Positions 11,333 to 23,871 are shown, counted from the first letter of the stretch. The stretch: 64,000 nucleotides of DNA from Pleodorina starrii (GCA_030267565.1 BRXU01000003.1:6361001-6425000); one strand, 5' to 3'. Program-made: numbers and translations. Notes: a model not told the origin generated them from the sequence alone.

Positions 11333-14300
11333 ATGCCGCGAATCCGAAAGCTGCAGCACGGCGGGGCGTCCCGCAAACTCGGCGAGTGCTTCAAGCTGCT
11401 TCTGTCCGGCGCATCAGGCAAGTTCACGACGTCAAGACCACACCCCCGCTTTGACTAGGCTGCTGTCGCAACGCTTCTCGTCGGCTTCATCGGCGCCCAA
11501 CCGACGCCCGACCAGCGCCCGACACTCCGCCGCGGCCCTGCCCTGCCCTGCCCCTGGCCAGGCGAGTGCCTCGCCGGGGAGCTGGGCTGCTGCAGCGACA
11601 GCTGCTGCTCCTCAGCGCTCATCTCCCGCGCCCTTGCCGAGTACTGCCAGCACAGCGACGCGGCGCGGGAGGCCTTCGTCGCGGCCAAAGGCATCGACGC
11701 CCTCCAGGTGCGGCCCGCAACCGGGCACCTTGACCGACGCGTTGCCAAGCCCCCTGCGCTGCCACCTCGTTATTCCGGTGCTGGCCACTGACGATCACCC
11801 GCACAACGCCGCCCTTTTCGCCTGGGCGGGTGTCCGGGCCCCTGTCCCGCGTATAATCTTTCCCGGCTCGGCGTCTCTGCTCGTCGCGGTCTGTTGCGCC
11901 GTATCGGCCGGGGAAGCATCGCCATACGTATGGCCCCCATCCACATCCCGTCCCCGGGGACCGCTGTGCTCTGCTGCGTGTACTGCGGGGTCGTAGCACC
12001 CATGCGAGCCGCCCGGTCCGAGTGTGGGCTGTGGGGTTCCCCTCCCGCGCAGACGGCGCTGCTGCGCGGCAGTCCGTCGGCGGCCGTCGGAGCGGCGCGG
12101 GTGCTGGGGGCCTTGTGCGCCGGGCCGCACGGCCTGCGCTGCGTCCTGCGCTGGCAGAGGTGAGCGCGTGGTGCGGCCCATCCCTGCCCCGCCCTGCCCT
12201 GCCCTAAGCGTTGCTGGGTCCGTCCTTTCGCCCCTTCGGAGCTACTTCGCTGCGAGTCTCCTCGACCGACCTGTCCTGTCCTGTCCTGTCCTGCCCTGGC
12301 CTGCTTGCGCGCCCTCTCGCAGCGCCAGTGGTGGCGACCTGCTGTCCCGGCTGGCGCTGGTGGCGGGCGCTGGTGGTGGCGGCAGCGGCGGCGGCGGCGG
12401 CGGGGTGGCGGGTGAGGGTGCGGGTGCGGGTCTGCCGCCGGAGCTGCGGACCGAGTGCGTGGATGCGCTGCGGGCGGCGCTGGGGGCCCTGCACGGACCG
12501 GCGGCGGGCGGTGGCCTGGAGCTGGCGGGGGCGCTGCAGGTGCGGGTGCGGGTGCGGGTGTGGGTGTGGGAGTGTGGGAGTGTGGGTGCAGCGGGGGGAG
12601 GGGGTTGGTGGTGGGGACATGGGGCAGCGATGCAGCGCTTGTTACGGAAGCGCTGAGGAGCCTTGAGCGCCGCGGCGTGGGGACTGGAGAGGAGGGCGGA
12701 TCCAGGGCTCAATGCCTTGGTCCCTGGGTAGCTCAATGGCGGACGAGCGGGCCGGCGGGCGGGTGTGGCGAGGGAGGACAGCTCCGTGTCTGTTCGCCAA
12801 CCTCGACATCCGTTTCCCCGCTGTGGTTCGGGTTTGTTCGCCCTCCCGCCCCAGGTCAACGCCAGCAACCCGCTGGGCGCCTTCCCCGGCGACTTCCTCA
12901 CCCGCGTCGCGCTGCCGCCCCTGCTGAGCTCCAACGCGCACCTCCGAGCCGCCGCCGCCCGCCTCATCGTCGCCGCGGCGGAGGAGGGCCTGCTGCCCAG
13001 CGGCGGCGGCGCCGCCGCCGCCGCGGCCGCTACCTTGTCGGCGGCGCTCGGCCTCGCTGGCCTTGTCAGCGGCAACCGGGCCGACGGGGCCCTGGGAGTC
13101 AGCGGCGCACGCGCCTCTGGTGACCGCCCTCAGCGGCCCTGCACCCTGCCCCGCGGCGGCGGCTTACACGTGCTGGCGCTGTGTGAGCTTGTGGCTTCAC
13201 TGCTCGATAGCCCATCGGTGAGCGGGAGGACAGGAGAACAAGAGAGAAATCAGCGGCAGCGGTTTACAGCCATTACATTTCACTTCATCGGGGCACCTTG
13301 CCCACGCCAACCCTTACTGTCTACTTGCCCGGGTATCGGCCCACTCTCATGCATGCACACGTACAAAGCACTCAGCAAGTGCGCCATCGGGGGCTATCAG
13401 AGAAAAAGTAACTGAGTGCGTTGTGGCGCACTTACTTGATGTGACACATGACTCCTGAACTGATCACACCCGCACGGGGCCACGCAGGGCGCCGAGCTGC
13501 TAGAGGCGATGCGGGGCCCCTCGCTGGTGCTGGCACTGGCACTCGGCAGGGAGGCGTCGGCCGCGGACGGCGGCGGCGGTGTGTCGGGCGGCGGCGGCGG
13601 CGGCGAGTGGCCTGACAGCGGCAGCGGCGACGACTCCACAGGTGGGTTTCTTGAGGGATTGGATAGGTGGGTGGGTAGGTGGGTGGGTAGTTGGGTAGCT
13701 GCTAGGTGGGTGGGTGGGTGGGTGGGTGGGTGGATGGGTGGGTGGGTGGGTGGGTGGTGGGTGGGTGGGCGGGTGGCCAGCGGTAGGTGCCATGGTCTCG
13801 CCGTCCGTCCACACACCTGCACCCTTCTACCGGTATCCCCTGTCGCAGAGCGGGAAGCCCTGCTGGATGCCGTGCTGTTGTGCGTGCGGCACGGGTACGA
13901 CAGGCTCTGGGCCGCGCCCGACGAGGAGAAGCAGCGGGAGAGGCGGGTGAGTCGGTCCGTCCCCAATTGGCGGAGGTGCTCGGATGCCTGCCGCCCCTTG
14001 TCTGCCGGAACAATCGTGTTCACGCCGTTCTGCTGCACCACAGGCTTTTGCGCTGGGCGCCGCACGGCTGGCAACCCTGCTGACCACCACCCGCACCACC
14101 GCCGCCGCCGCCGCCTCCGATGCTGCTGCTGGTGCCGCGGCTGCGACCGCCGGCGACTGCGGCCGCGGGGCCAGCGTCTTCCCGGTGGGGGTGTTGGTGG
14201 GGCGAGGCGGCGCAGTCGCCCCGAGCCGCAGCATCAGCACGGCGGCGGCGCTGGCTTCCGCGCTGTCGTACTGGCCACAGGTACGGCATCTCCGGGTGGA

Positions 14301-16259
14301 CTACGAGCGGGCTGCTGCTGCATGCGGCGGGGCCGCACCACCACCAGTCCACCACCACCACCACCACCGCCACCACCATCAAGGGATGCAAGGGCCCCCA
14401 CACCCACTGCCCCCGAACCCCTACCTTGCGTGGGAACTGCAGGACCTGACCGCTCCCTCCCTCCATACTCCTCCTGCCATTCGTCCATCCACTTGGCAGC
14501 TATTACCTTTGGCCTATTATCGGTATACTCTTAACAGTCCCTCCCTCCCTCCCGGATGGCCCTCCGCCGGCCGCCGCCGGCTGTGCCGCCGCAGTCGGTG
14601 CTGAGCCACGCGGACCTCCGAGAGGCCCTGGCCGACTTGCGGTGCGCACTGAGCGATGCGGTCGCGAGCGCGTTGCGACGGGGGAGCCTCGGCGGTGGAG
14701 GCGGAGGCGCTGCTGAGGAGCTAGCCGACGGCGTGCAGCAGCCCGCCACGGCGCAACCGGCAGCAGCGACCGGCGATCCGGGCGTGTGGGGCTCTGGTTG
14801 GCGCGAAGCGGCGCCGCGAGCTGCGCGTTTCGGCGGCAGCAAGATCGGCGGGATCAGCGGCAGTGCAGGCTGCAGTACGATGTACGAGGCCGCCGCGCTG
14901 CACGCTGTCGCGTCAGCTGCGGCGGCGGCGATTCGGCTGTACGGCGCGGCTGGCGGGCGGCGCGCTCCGTCCGCTTCCGGTGCCGCCACCACTGCTGCTG
15001 CTGCTGATTCTCCGTCCCTGCGCGGGGTGAGCGATGGCATTCGTTGCTGCGAGGCAACAGCGGTGGCGCAGTGCCTGGGGCACCTGTTGGAGGCAGCCCG
15101 TGACTGCCGTACGGCGACAGCCCTCCTGACAGCCCCCCTGGAGGCGCTGCTGGAGCTTCCGGACGAACCGCCCGATCTTCTTTTGACGGCAAGTTCGGCA
15201 ATGCCCAGCTGTGGCTCAAGTACAGATGCAGGTGGCCTTCCGCTGCTGCCTGTGCTGGCCCTCGCGGCGGCGGGGTTGGTGGAGCGGCTACTTCAGCTGC
15301 CAACCGGCGACACAGCCACGCCGCTGAGCGCCGCGTCACCTGGTGGAACCTCGTCATGGGTGTGGCATCACGCGGCTGGCGGCGGCAGTAGCGGCGTTGG
15401 CACCAGGCGGGACATCACTGGCCGTTGGGGCGGGGCTTCGGCGCCGGCCCAGAGCGGTCACGGCGGCGGCGGCTTGCAGCACAGTGCGGAGCAGCACGCG
15501 GCGCTGCTGGCCGCGCTGCGGGTCTGGTCCCGACTCATGGGGCTGCGGCGCTCATGCACGTGCGGTGAGACGCGCTTACATGTCGGGGAGCAGCCAACAT
15601 GCCCCGACGACAGCGGCATCGTGGCCCCGGTCGCTTGTCAGGCCTGCTCCATTCGACCGCTAGGCCCGCTGGTGGCGGTTGCAGAGGCGGCGGAAGGCCT
15701 GTTGCCCCAGCCCACACAGTCCGGCGGCAGGGATGCGGAGCTTGGAGGCGGGGGCGAAAGCCCACAATACACAAGTGCAACGCCGGGGGGTATCGTGGAG
15801 CCCGCAAGCGGCACTGCTAAACCGGGCTATGGGGTTCTAGGGGCGGACGAGGAACCGTCTTGTTCGGCAGAATGGCATCCAGAGGGACCGGCATCTGAGC
15901 ATTCCGCTAGCGGGGCCGCTAGCAGCTGCGGTGGGTCACAGGATAGAGTCACGCAGCTGCAGCAAGTTCTTGCGCGCACCCTCTCTGCTGCGCTTCGTGG
16001 GTATGCACCCGGGTCATCTGCCGCTAACCCCAGCTGTGCCCCTGGCTCGTGGAATCGCATCCGCACCTGTACCAGCCGGGTGCTTGGGATTGCCCTCGAC
16101 CCACGAAACCCCCGGTCAGTAGGGGCGGCCGTGTCTGTGAGCGCCACTGGTGACACCCAAGATATCACGCCGCTGGACTCGCGGGACGCAGACCTGGCCG
16201 ATGCCGACACTATTCTGGACGAGTGCCTCGCATGCATTGCGGCCGCATCGTGGGCATAG
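11333..16259 (+). CDS. Large protein of unknown function with helical-repeat-like segments
   Basis: Exons: 11333-11417, 11562-11707, 12053-12159, 12323-12539, 12855-13217, 13488-13641, 13849-13946, 14044-14280, 14595-16259; phases are consistent throughout, giving about 1023 residues. The first intron is GC-AG (CAG|GCAAGT), supported because the frame resumes exactly at 11562. The N-terminal half has amphipathic Leu/Ala-rich helices (for example SRALAEYC, ALLRGSPSAAVGAARVLGALC split across an exon join) that suggest ARM/HEAT-type repeats, interrupted by poly-Gly and poly-Ala inserts. The long last exon is Ala/Gly/Ser-rich with a few CxC/CxxC pairs. I recognise no catalytic motif and assign no function. 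The start ATG was chosen because it opens the frame just before the first good donor; upstream exons are possible. Confidence 0.65.
13660..13776 (+). repeat. (GGGT)n microsatellite in an intron
   Basis: Imperfect GGGT/GGTG tandem repeat in the intron 13642-13848, strongly G-rich on the + strand and capable in principle of G-quadruplex formation. Confidence 0.85.
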
Positions 16260-16410
16260 TGACTTCTGTACAGTCCATGTCCCGAGCTGTCCCGAGCTGA
16301 AACTGTTGTTGGCTATTTAGCTGACGACCGAGGACACCGCGGGACCCTGCGGGACTTATAATCCTGGTACAGTGCCTCTGCGGCGGCGGACCGCAACCCG
16401 CTAAACAACG

Positions 16411-16415
16411 TGTAA
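16411..16415 (+). terminator. TGTAA polyadenylation signal
   Basis: TGTAA 152 bases after the stop of the 11333-16259 gene. It faces the eL38 signal at 16590-16594, so the two convergent transcripts end roughly 170 bases apart. Confidence 0.65.
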
Positions 16416-16589
16416 AGACCCGGGTATCCTGATGCCGTGTCCGCGGCGGCATGCTCCAACTCCCAAGCCCCACGTGCGTGTTCCATCACAGGCTGAAAGG
16501 CTCCGGGGTGAACTCGAGCCAGGGTTACAGCACTGTACTGCAGATAGCTTCCTAAATCGGAACAGGGGCTCAGGGGCTCACGTCCTGCG

Positions 16590-16594
16590 TTACA
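16590..16594 (-). terminator. TGTAA polyadenylation signal (eL38)
   Basis: TTACA on the + strand, read as TGTAA on the minus strand, about 32 bases beyond the eL38 stop. Confidence 0.65.
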
Positions 16595-16625
16595 TTCGAA
16601 CTCCCCGGGTTGCTAGCATGACTGC

Positions 16626-17269
16626 TTAGATGTCCTGGACGGAGAGGCCTGCGGGCAGCGGGGAACGGAGGGTGACGAAACGGTTATGCACCTTTCAGCG
16701 CGCTCCAAAAATGTATTCTCCGCGTACACTTTGAACACCACTGTTCAAGAAGTAGATGGCATTGCTGTGCTGCCACCATAGCATGAATGCCCTCGCATCT
16801 CACGCCCGCAAGCTAGGTGATTTTCCGTAAGCCATTTCAAGGTTACACCAACCAAAGTCGGTCATACTATACCGTCGGCGCAATGTTACAACAACGCCGC
16901 TCGCTATGGAGAGGGAATGGAGACGGCACGCATCCGCCGCCTGGGCCGCCCCAGCTTCAACGCCGCTTTCGTCGCCCGCAGCTGCTCACCAGGAGGCAGG
17001 GACTGCTTGAGCTTATCGGCCTTGTCCGAGTCCGCCACGCACAGAGTGTACAGGTACTGGGAGCACCGGACCTTGAACTTGGTCACGCTGCCAGTCTTCT
17101 TAATCTTGACGGACCGCGCGTCCTTGCGACGAGCGGTCAGCAAGAAATCCTTGATCTCGTGAATCTGCTTCGGCTGCAAGGCGATGGACAGACGGAGGAG
17201 TTACAATTAGCCCCTAACTAAAGTGGGCGGCGCACGTTCAACTAGTCCATAATTTGCCTAGCTCACCAT
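16626..17269 (-). CDS. RPL38: Ribosomal protein eL38 (L38e), 60S subunit
   Basis: Minus-strand exons: 17269-17267 (ATG only), 17173-16990, 16648-16626, giving 69 residues as expected for the family. The initiator codon is separated from the rest by an intron, a common layout in ribosomal protein genes. Exon 2 reads [20 protein letters not shown] through [20 protein letters not shown], near-identical to eL38 of plants and animals as I know them. Reading on past the donor at 16989 gives a spurious extended tail; splicing to 16648 instead restores the conserved ending GLSVQDI. The protein is a small structural part of the large cytosolic ribosomal subunit. It is divergent with the six-Cys gene at 17623. 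Confidence 0.96.
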
Positions 17270-17622
17270 TTTGACCACAGGGGCTAAATGCACGCAGGAA
17301 AAGGAGGACCATGGCAGGCTGCGCCCTCGTTTTCTCCCTGGCGGGACTTGTACGACTTTCCTGCGCCTTGCGTCTAACGCAACTCGCTTCGAAGCTGTAA
17401 CACTGTACCAGTATACCCGTCAAACACAGTAATAGGTACTCATCCAGCTTTTATTGATTGGCTCGCGTCTGTCACGGTCTCATGCCGGCCTTTCAGCATA
17501 GTCCCGACCTGTCAAGACGAATTACCCCGGGGACCAGACTTAAGGATTGCACTACCATTTGGTGTATCCATCCCGAAGGTGTAGGCTAGGTTCTGATTGA
17601 CGTATTCGGACGAACAGTAAAC
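17270..17622. promoter_or_regulatory. Divergent promoter interval between RPL38 and the six-Cys gene
   Basis: 353 bases separate the two opposite start codons, so this interval must hold both 5' UTRs and core promoters. No clear TATA box was seen. Confidence 0.5.
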
Positions 17623-18683
17623 ATGGTTGTGCTGCGTAAGACTCCCCTCTCCGGGCGGCGCCCAGTTGCGACCTGGGCCATTGCGGCGCTTGCGCTGGTG
17701 GCCATCCTTGCTCTGAGTGCTCTGCGGGTTCGAGGTGAGTTACATGAGTGCCGGTTGTGAGGGCACTCCCAACCAGACCTGATCGTTCCCCTGTTCACGT
17801 CTGTCGCGTCACGGCGTATCCCCCAAAGTCACCAACTCCATTCCCCTTCGATCGATGATTCGTTCCAACTCCAGTGCTCGGCGTTGCCCCACTTCAGCAA
17901 CGATGCGCCCACTGTCCCCACGTGCCCCTAATTCTCCTTCACACCTTCGCGCCACGCATCATACGCGCCTACGACCCACATCATGCGCACCACAAGTTAC
18001 TCGCTGTCAGCTCACAAATGTGCATTCCGCAACATATGCACGCCCATCGCTGCTCGCTTTGAGGTAGAACCGAAAACAGACTGTCCCTAACAACACGCCC
18101 CTCGCCTCTTCCACACAGCCGTCGATGAAAGCAAATGCGAGGGCGCCATGAAGCTCCAATCCGACCCCGCAACGGCGGCCTTCAAGGCGTGCGCGGGCGC
18201 CAACCCCATCCCCATGAACTGCTGCATCAAACTGGCTCCCTTTGTCCAGTACGCCGAATGTGAGCATTTTATCCACGTGGCTGGTGTCGGGGGTCGTCCG
18301 TGGGATGGTACAGCAGCACCCCTCACTCACGATCTGAACTCGGGAGCCCTTTGCGTCTGACCCGCAGCCCGACATCCCTTGGCTTGCTGCGTCTGAGCGC
18401 GCGACACTGGGGCTTTGTGGCATCGGGAGTATCCGCCTGTCCCCCGTTCGACTGGCGCGTGGTCATGCCTTTCGCCTTTCGCTGTACTCCGGTCCACTGC
18501 AAAATGCTGGAGCCCCGTGCGCTCCGCCTCAGTCCATCCACGACCCGCGGCTGTGCCCATTCTCCATTCGGTGCCTGATTTGCAGGCCTGCAAGTGCCCA
18601 AGTACCGGCAGATTGCCGACTCGTTCCTGGCGCCCGAGGTCAATGTGTCGCGCGCGCTGAGGGACTGCCTCGGGAGCAATTGA
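17623..18683 (+). CDS. Small secreted or membrane-anchored six-cysteine protein
   Basis: Exons 17623-17734, 18119-18259 and 18586-18683 join in phase 1 and encode 116 residues. Residues ~1-16 are basic and 17-34 form a single hydrophobic helix (signal peptide or anchor), followed by RVRAVDESKC. The mature part has six cysteines arranged C-x16-C-x9-CC-x9-C-x20-C and is predicted mostly helical. The CC pair flanked by single Cys recalls the plant lipid-transfer/hydrophobic-protein fold, but that fold normally has eight cysteines including a CxC, which is absent here. No function is assigned. The TGTAA at 19484-19488 would give a ~0.8-kb 3' UTR. Confidence 0.7.
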
Positions 18684-20451
18684 GGGGTGGCGAGGCGCGG
18701 CGCTGCTGGGTCTCCTGGAACCCCCCGCCCCGCCCGGAGACTGAGCGGGACGGAAGAGAGGGTCATCTCCTGCCCGCGGTGATGGCGGCTAGCGACGGAG
18801 TGACACCACCGAGAGGAAGCTCGGCGAGGCCTCGGGGACACGCTGCCTGGGAGCGGGCTGCATGGTGTGAGGTCGGCGGTCCGCGGGGATGGCCCGAGTG
18901 TGTGGCCCGAGGGACCCTTCGAAGCGCGTCCTTTCGTTTCGGGTGCGCTCCAATCGGATGGAACAGCGGGGTTCAAGGAACGCCGAAGGGCGGCCGGCTC
19001 GAGGGCCCTCGAGCTCATTCCACTTGGAGCCGAGATGGAAACGCGTGACCTTAATACGAGGACCATGCGTGTTGTATGTGTATGTGTGTCATACTGTCAT
19101 TTCATGGGAGGAGGGATGGAGTGGCTGTGCCGGGGTGGCCATTGTGCGATGCGGCGGCCACAGGCTTGAATGGCTGGGAAGTCTCTGATGTTTGGCAGCG
19201 ACTTGGGTTGCGGAGGGAGGGAAGGGTAATTTAGTGCAAGGACCGATGCAGCTCGGGTACGTGCGGTTGCAATGCTGCGACGGAAGGGCGTGCAGAAGGT
19301 TGCCGCGCGACACCGCGCATCGTTGGACTGACCGTGCCGCGCACTGGCCAGCAGTTTTGTCTTTGTCTATCTCGGAAATAATGCTTGCCGTTGGTGAGTC
19401 GAGAGGCGCGTTCTTGTCGGGTGTGACCTGAACTAAGCGTTTTGCACTGGACCATTTGGAGCGTCTTACGATTAGCCCAGTGATGTAACTTGCCGTGTGG
19501 TCTGTTCTCCGCTGCGCCTCGCGACGACTCGCCCCGCGAACAGATCCGCAGCAGTGCCCGCCTCTCACCCAGGCTTACCCGGCGCACCCACTGCCAAACA
19601 TTGACACAGGCCCCCAGCCAGGCACATTGCCTCACCTCTGCCTGTGCGCTCCAGGCGGATGCGTGATGCGACCGTTTGCACTCGCTGGGGAAGGAATTAC
19701 CGGGAGCCAGTCATGCTAGGCCTAGGTTTGGGTCTTTGTGGCGAGCACGCCCCGGGCTGCGAAAACCCAAATAGTTACAAAGAAGACAGCCAGACCAGAC
19801 CGCCTCTTCCTCTAACCCGCAGGACATACCACCGGCTCTGACCTCAGAACCCGTACTCTCAGTCAGGCTGACTGAACAGACGGCCGTGATGCCCCCCCAA
19901 CACAACCTTGCATATGCCTACATACACATGCACTCGCGGGTCCCCCTACTTGGTGGCTCTTCCGGTCCGCCGTACATCTCCCCTCTCCAGTCGCCATCGT
20001 CTCTCGCCGGCTCCCGTCATGAACTACCGTAGATACAGACTCCTACAACAAACAGCGCAAGCCGATGAACCCCGACACCTCAGAACGTAACACCTTACCC
20101 ATACTGTACAGATCTACAGACACACGTGGTACAGGCCACACGATGTCACATGGTGTCACACGTGGTTACATGCTTGGGCACCCACAACACACCGCGCTCG
20201 AAGCTCGAAGCTTCCAGCCATCGTCTCCGGTCCGTTGCTGCTCCGTTGGTGCTCTGTGTGCCCGGAAGCCATCCCTGCTCGGCTCTGCTCCGCTCTGCTC
20301 TGCTCCGGACATTTCGCGAGGCAATGGTACCCCTGCTCCCGCTCCCACTCCGCTCAAGGCCCCGGTCCCCCGCCCCATGAGCCCTCCCCCTGCGCTCCTC
20401 CCCTCTCCGCCTCTCCGCCTGCGCACCCGTGCACGCCGCCCCTTACGCCCC
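18684..20451. other. Convergent 3' UTR/intergenic region
   Basis: Holds the 3' UTR of the six-Cys gene (TGTAA 19484-19488) and, from the right, that of the glutaredoxin gene (TGTAA on the minus strand at 20166-20170). No further gene is supported. Confidence 0.5.
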
Positions 20452-22068
20452 CTACGAGTTGAGCGCCACCTCGAGCATCTCCTTGAGCTCTCCCGACTGG
20501 TAGGTCTCTGAAGCCAAGAGCCAGGGAGGGGCCAGGAGGGCGGAACCGGCACCCGTGAGGAGAGGAGAGAAGAGGAGAGGTGCTGAGCGGAGCGGCGGCA
20601 GCGGTCGCAGGTCAGGTTCATGTTGTCGCCATCCCAGGGTGGTCGCTCTACCCATCGCAGACGAGGCGCAACTTGGCAAGCAGCCATGAAGCCAGCGGGC
20701 CAGCAGCAATGATGTCAGCGGGACCATGTCACGTGTGGGAGTGTGGGGTCCGCAGTCCGCCGGCCGCGGCCTTCATCCCGCTCGGGGCCCGTTTCCGGCC
20801 GGTGCACAGGGCGGCAGGCGCAGGTGGCCAGGCCTGCCTCCGAAGCAGACGCTGATCGCAGGCAGCGACACCACCGGGCGGGGCTCGCGTTAGTTGATCA
20901 ACGCCATGCAGGGGCTGCCTGGCTCTCCTTCGCTCGCAACGGCACCTGGCTGCCATCCGGCCGGGGTCCCCCTGCCTTTGCTTCTGGCACCCATCCATCC
21001 GCACTAGCAACCGATCCCAGAGCGCTGCAGTGCAGCGAAGTGGTCCTACGCTGACTGACCCCGTCTGGGGCCTCGTTGCACGGTAATTCGCGCATCCCGC
21101 GTTGGGCAGCTCACCGATCATGATGTCGCAGCCCCCAAAGAACTCCCCGTTGATGTACACCTGCGGCAACGGATCGAAGCGGGGCCCAGCGGCGCAGGCA
21201 TCCGCACAACGGCAACAGGGGTTAGCAGCAGCAGTGATGGATCGCCGCCCCGTCCTGCCCTGCCCTGCCCGGCTTGCCGTTCTCCGCCCTGCCCCGAGCC
21301 ACAGCGGACCTGCGGGAAGGTGGGCCACTGGCTGTACACCTTCATGCCGCTGCGCAACCGTGGGTCCGCCAAAATGTCCACCGTCTCGTAGCGGGCGTCC
21401 AGGGTGTTCAGGATCTGCGGGCGGGCCGGGTGGCCGGGAGAGGGCCAACAGCGTCTTGAAAGGTGGATGGGGTCGTCGGGCGTGCGTAAGCGAAGGCCCG
21501 CGATGGAGCACGGCGTGCCAGGTAAGGGTGAGACAATCAGGCGTGGGGCCGTCCATGTGAATTGCTTGAGCCGCAAACGGGAGGGAGCGCGCCCAGCCGA
21601 GAGGGCTGGGCTGGCAAAAGGGAAGGGCAAGGACCTAGGAGACGAGCGAAGCTTCTGAACCTAGTTAGTGCCTCGCGCAACGTGGACTAGAATGCAGGAC
21701 ATACCTGCACAACTGTGTTACTGAAGCCACATTGCGGAAACTGCCTGTTGCCCTTCATGAACACCTGGTAACAATACATCAGCAAAAGTTGGTTGCTAGG
21801 CGCGGATGTCGGACGGGAACGTTTCTCTCCAATGCTGACGTATACCCACCACAATAGTGTTCGTTGCGATCAAGTCATCAATTGATTTCTGAAGTTCGGG
21901 GTCCATCCCGGTCGTCCCCATGCCGGAATCCAGCGAAGCAGAGACTTGAACCGGACTCCGAGACACGCGCAAGCGCGCCGGTGCCGTGCATTTACTAGGC
22001 CGGCGCGTAGAGAAGCGCCTTGAACAAGGGAACGTAGACGGGGTTTGACGAACCAGAGCCTGCAACAT
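20452..22068 (-). CDS. Organelle-targeted CGFS-type monothiol glutaredoxin
   Basis: Minus-strand exons: 22068-21850, 21764-21705, 21414-21310, 21160-21115, 20507-20452, giving 161 residues with all phases consistent. Residues 1-~50 are Arg/Ser/Thr-rich and lack acidic residues, as in a chloroplast (or mitochondrial) transit peptide. The glutaredoxin domain follows: FMKGNRQFPQCGFSNTVVQ with the CGFS active site, WPTFPQVY (cis-Pro, TFP), GGCDI for glutathione binding, and a final helix SGELKEMLEVALNS. The layout matches plant GrxS14-type proteins, which bind a [2Fe-2S] cluster with glutathione and act in Fe-S cluster transfer. It is divergent with the PTB gene at 23872. Confidence 0.95.
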
Positions 22069-23871
22069 CTCTACTATTCCAGGGCAATTCAGGTATCGGG
22101 AACAAGTTATACCCGCCCACTAACAGCCTGTGAATCTGTGTTTCTTATTACCCTTGCTACTGGCAGCCAGTGATGTTGGCCGGCAGCTCAATGTACGGAG
22201 GTCGAGACGGATGGAAATGCAGCCCCCTGGATATGGACATCACTGAACGGAATTTTGCCGATGGACATAAAGAGTAATACACATGCCCTCAGTGAACGAA
22301 GTCAAAAGACTGCCGTTTTGGCGAGGTTTCGGCGCGAGGTGGGGCGAGCGATGATGCCATAACACAGGATCCAGGAGACTCCACTCCGTCATACGACTAG
22401 GACACTGTTCTTCACGCGATAGGCAACGGCAAACGCAACTAAATTCTCCTGTCTCCTGTCCCGGACGGCCCCGGACGGCGCACGCAGCACGCACCACTTG
22501 AGCGCTGCCCCTGATACAAATGAATGAAAAAGTGACAATCCAGCGCAATCCATAAACTTCGAATGTTGATTTCTTGAACTTGTCCAGCCCCACCCCGCGA
22601 ACCTGAACGGCCAGGCCAGACCGGCCAAGGCAGCTGCCAGGGCTGCACCGTTAGGGAGTCTTCTACGAATCAACATTATTGTGGGGATTGCGATTACCAG
22701 CGCACTGTAGGTTCACCAAGGCGCCTGCGGCACGGCCGGTCCCAACAGATAGACCTTATCGAGACAGGCTTGTATCTCGCCCACACCCGTCGGGTTATGC
22801 ACGGCCATACCCACAGCGTGCACACGGCCGCCGCGCTTACTGCGAGCCTGAACATAACATTGCATATCAGCACCTTCGGTACATTTTGTGATTATACGGC
22901 TGCGAGTGTCGTCCCGGAGTGTCGTCTTCGCGATGTCGCAGTGTTGCCTTCGACAAACGATGGTTGGGGCAATTTCACCAATCTGTTTCGTTCAAGTTAT
23001 TATTCGCTAGTTCTCTCTACTTGTAGGTTGCCCACGGTTATCCGGATGAGCGAGCTCGTCATTCCATTGGTCGAACACATCAGTCTTAAGGGCGCCGCCA
23101 CGAATCCGAAATTCCAACTCTGCATATTGAACAGAGAATTTGGCAATGAGAAATAATATTCCAAGACTGCTCCATCTGGCAATACGGTTCTTCAGTGAGC
23201 ACCCTCCATTCTGCGCGTCTGTCGCGTGTGCGCGATAGACGAATGGCAAAGCGAATGAGCAAGACAGCATGCCAGCATTTTTCAAAGAAAGTAAATCTTT
23301 GTCTTTTTTGTACAAAAGACACACACCGCAAACTTCAGGATGGGTCCAAGGGAGTGGAGGGAGTGGGCAACGTACACGACCATAACGAATTCTTCGCAGT
23401 ACTATACGTCAATATTCCATGCGATCCAAGGTTCCATGCACAAGTGACGAAAACAATGGCACATGTCATAAAGCACAAAGATTCCACGCTTGACGACCAG
23501 AAGTTTGACAGGAAACCTCCATAGGAAGCGTTAATTAGTGGGACTCACTGGCACAATCCTGCCACTGTCCCTTAATATTTTATACACGTGTATGTTCAGT
23601 GGAACAGCTATCGGCAAGGCAAGATTACTGGTTAGATTCTTTGTAAGCCTGCGTCCGTACCACATGATTCGCATATTCTGCTCATGATTCCGCCTCAGCA
23701 GTCTCGATAAGACCGCGCCGGCGAACGTTTATGATACCTATCTCAACACTTTCGCTCTTGACACGGATACATTTTCAGTTGTCACTGTTAATCGTTAACT
23801 TGTTTTCACGTTGTCTAGTACCACGTCGCCTGTTGGGAGCTAACTGAGCTTTCAGCTGTTCTACACTCACA
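22069..23871. other. Divergent intergenic region, lower GC
   Basis: About 1.8 kb between the opposite starts of the glutaredoxin and phosphate-symporter genes, visibly AT-richer than the genes around it. Both promoters must lie here. The short ORFs (longest ~117 codons) look random. Confidence 0.4.

Noticed and set aside
16904..16989. C-terminal extension of eL38
   Set aside because: It is intron read-through; splicing at 16990|16989 to 16648 restores the conserved short ending.
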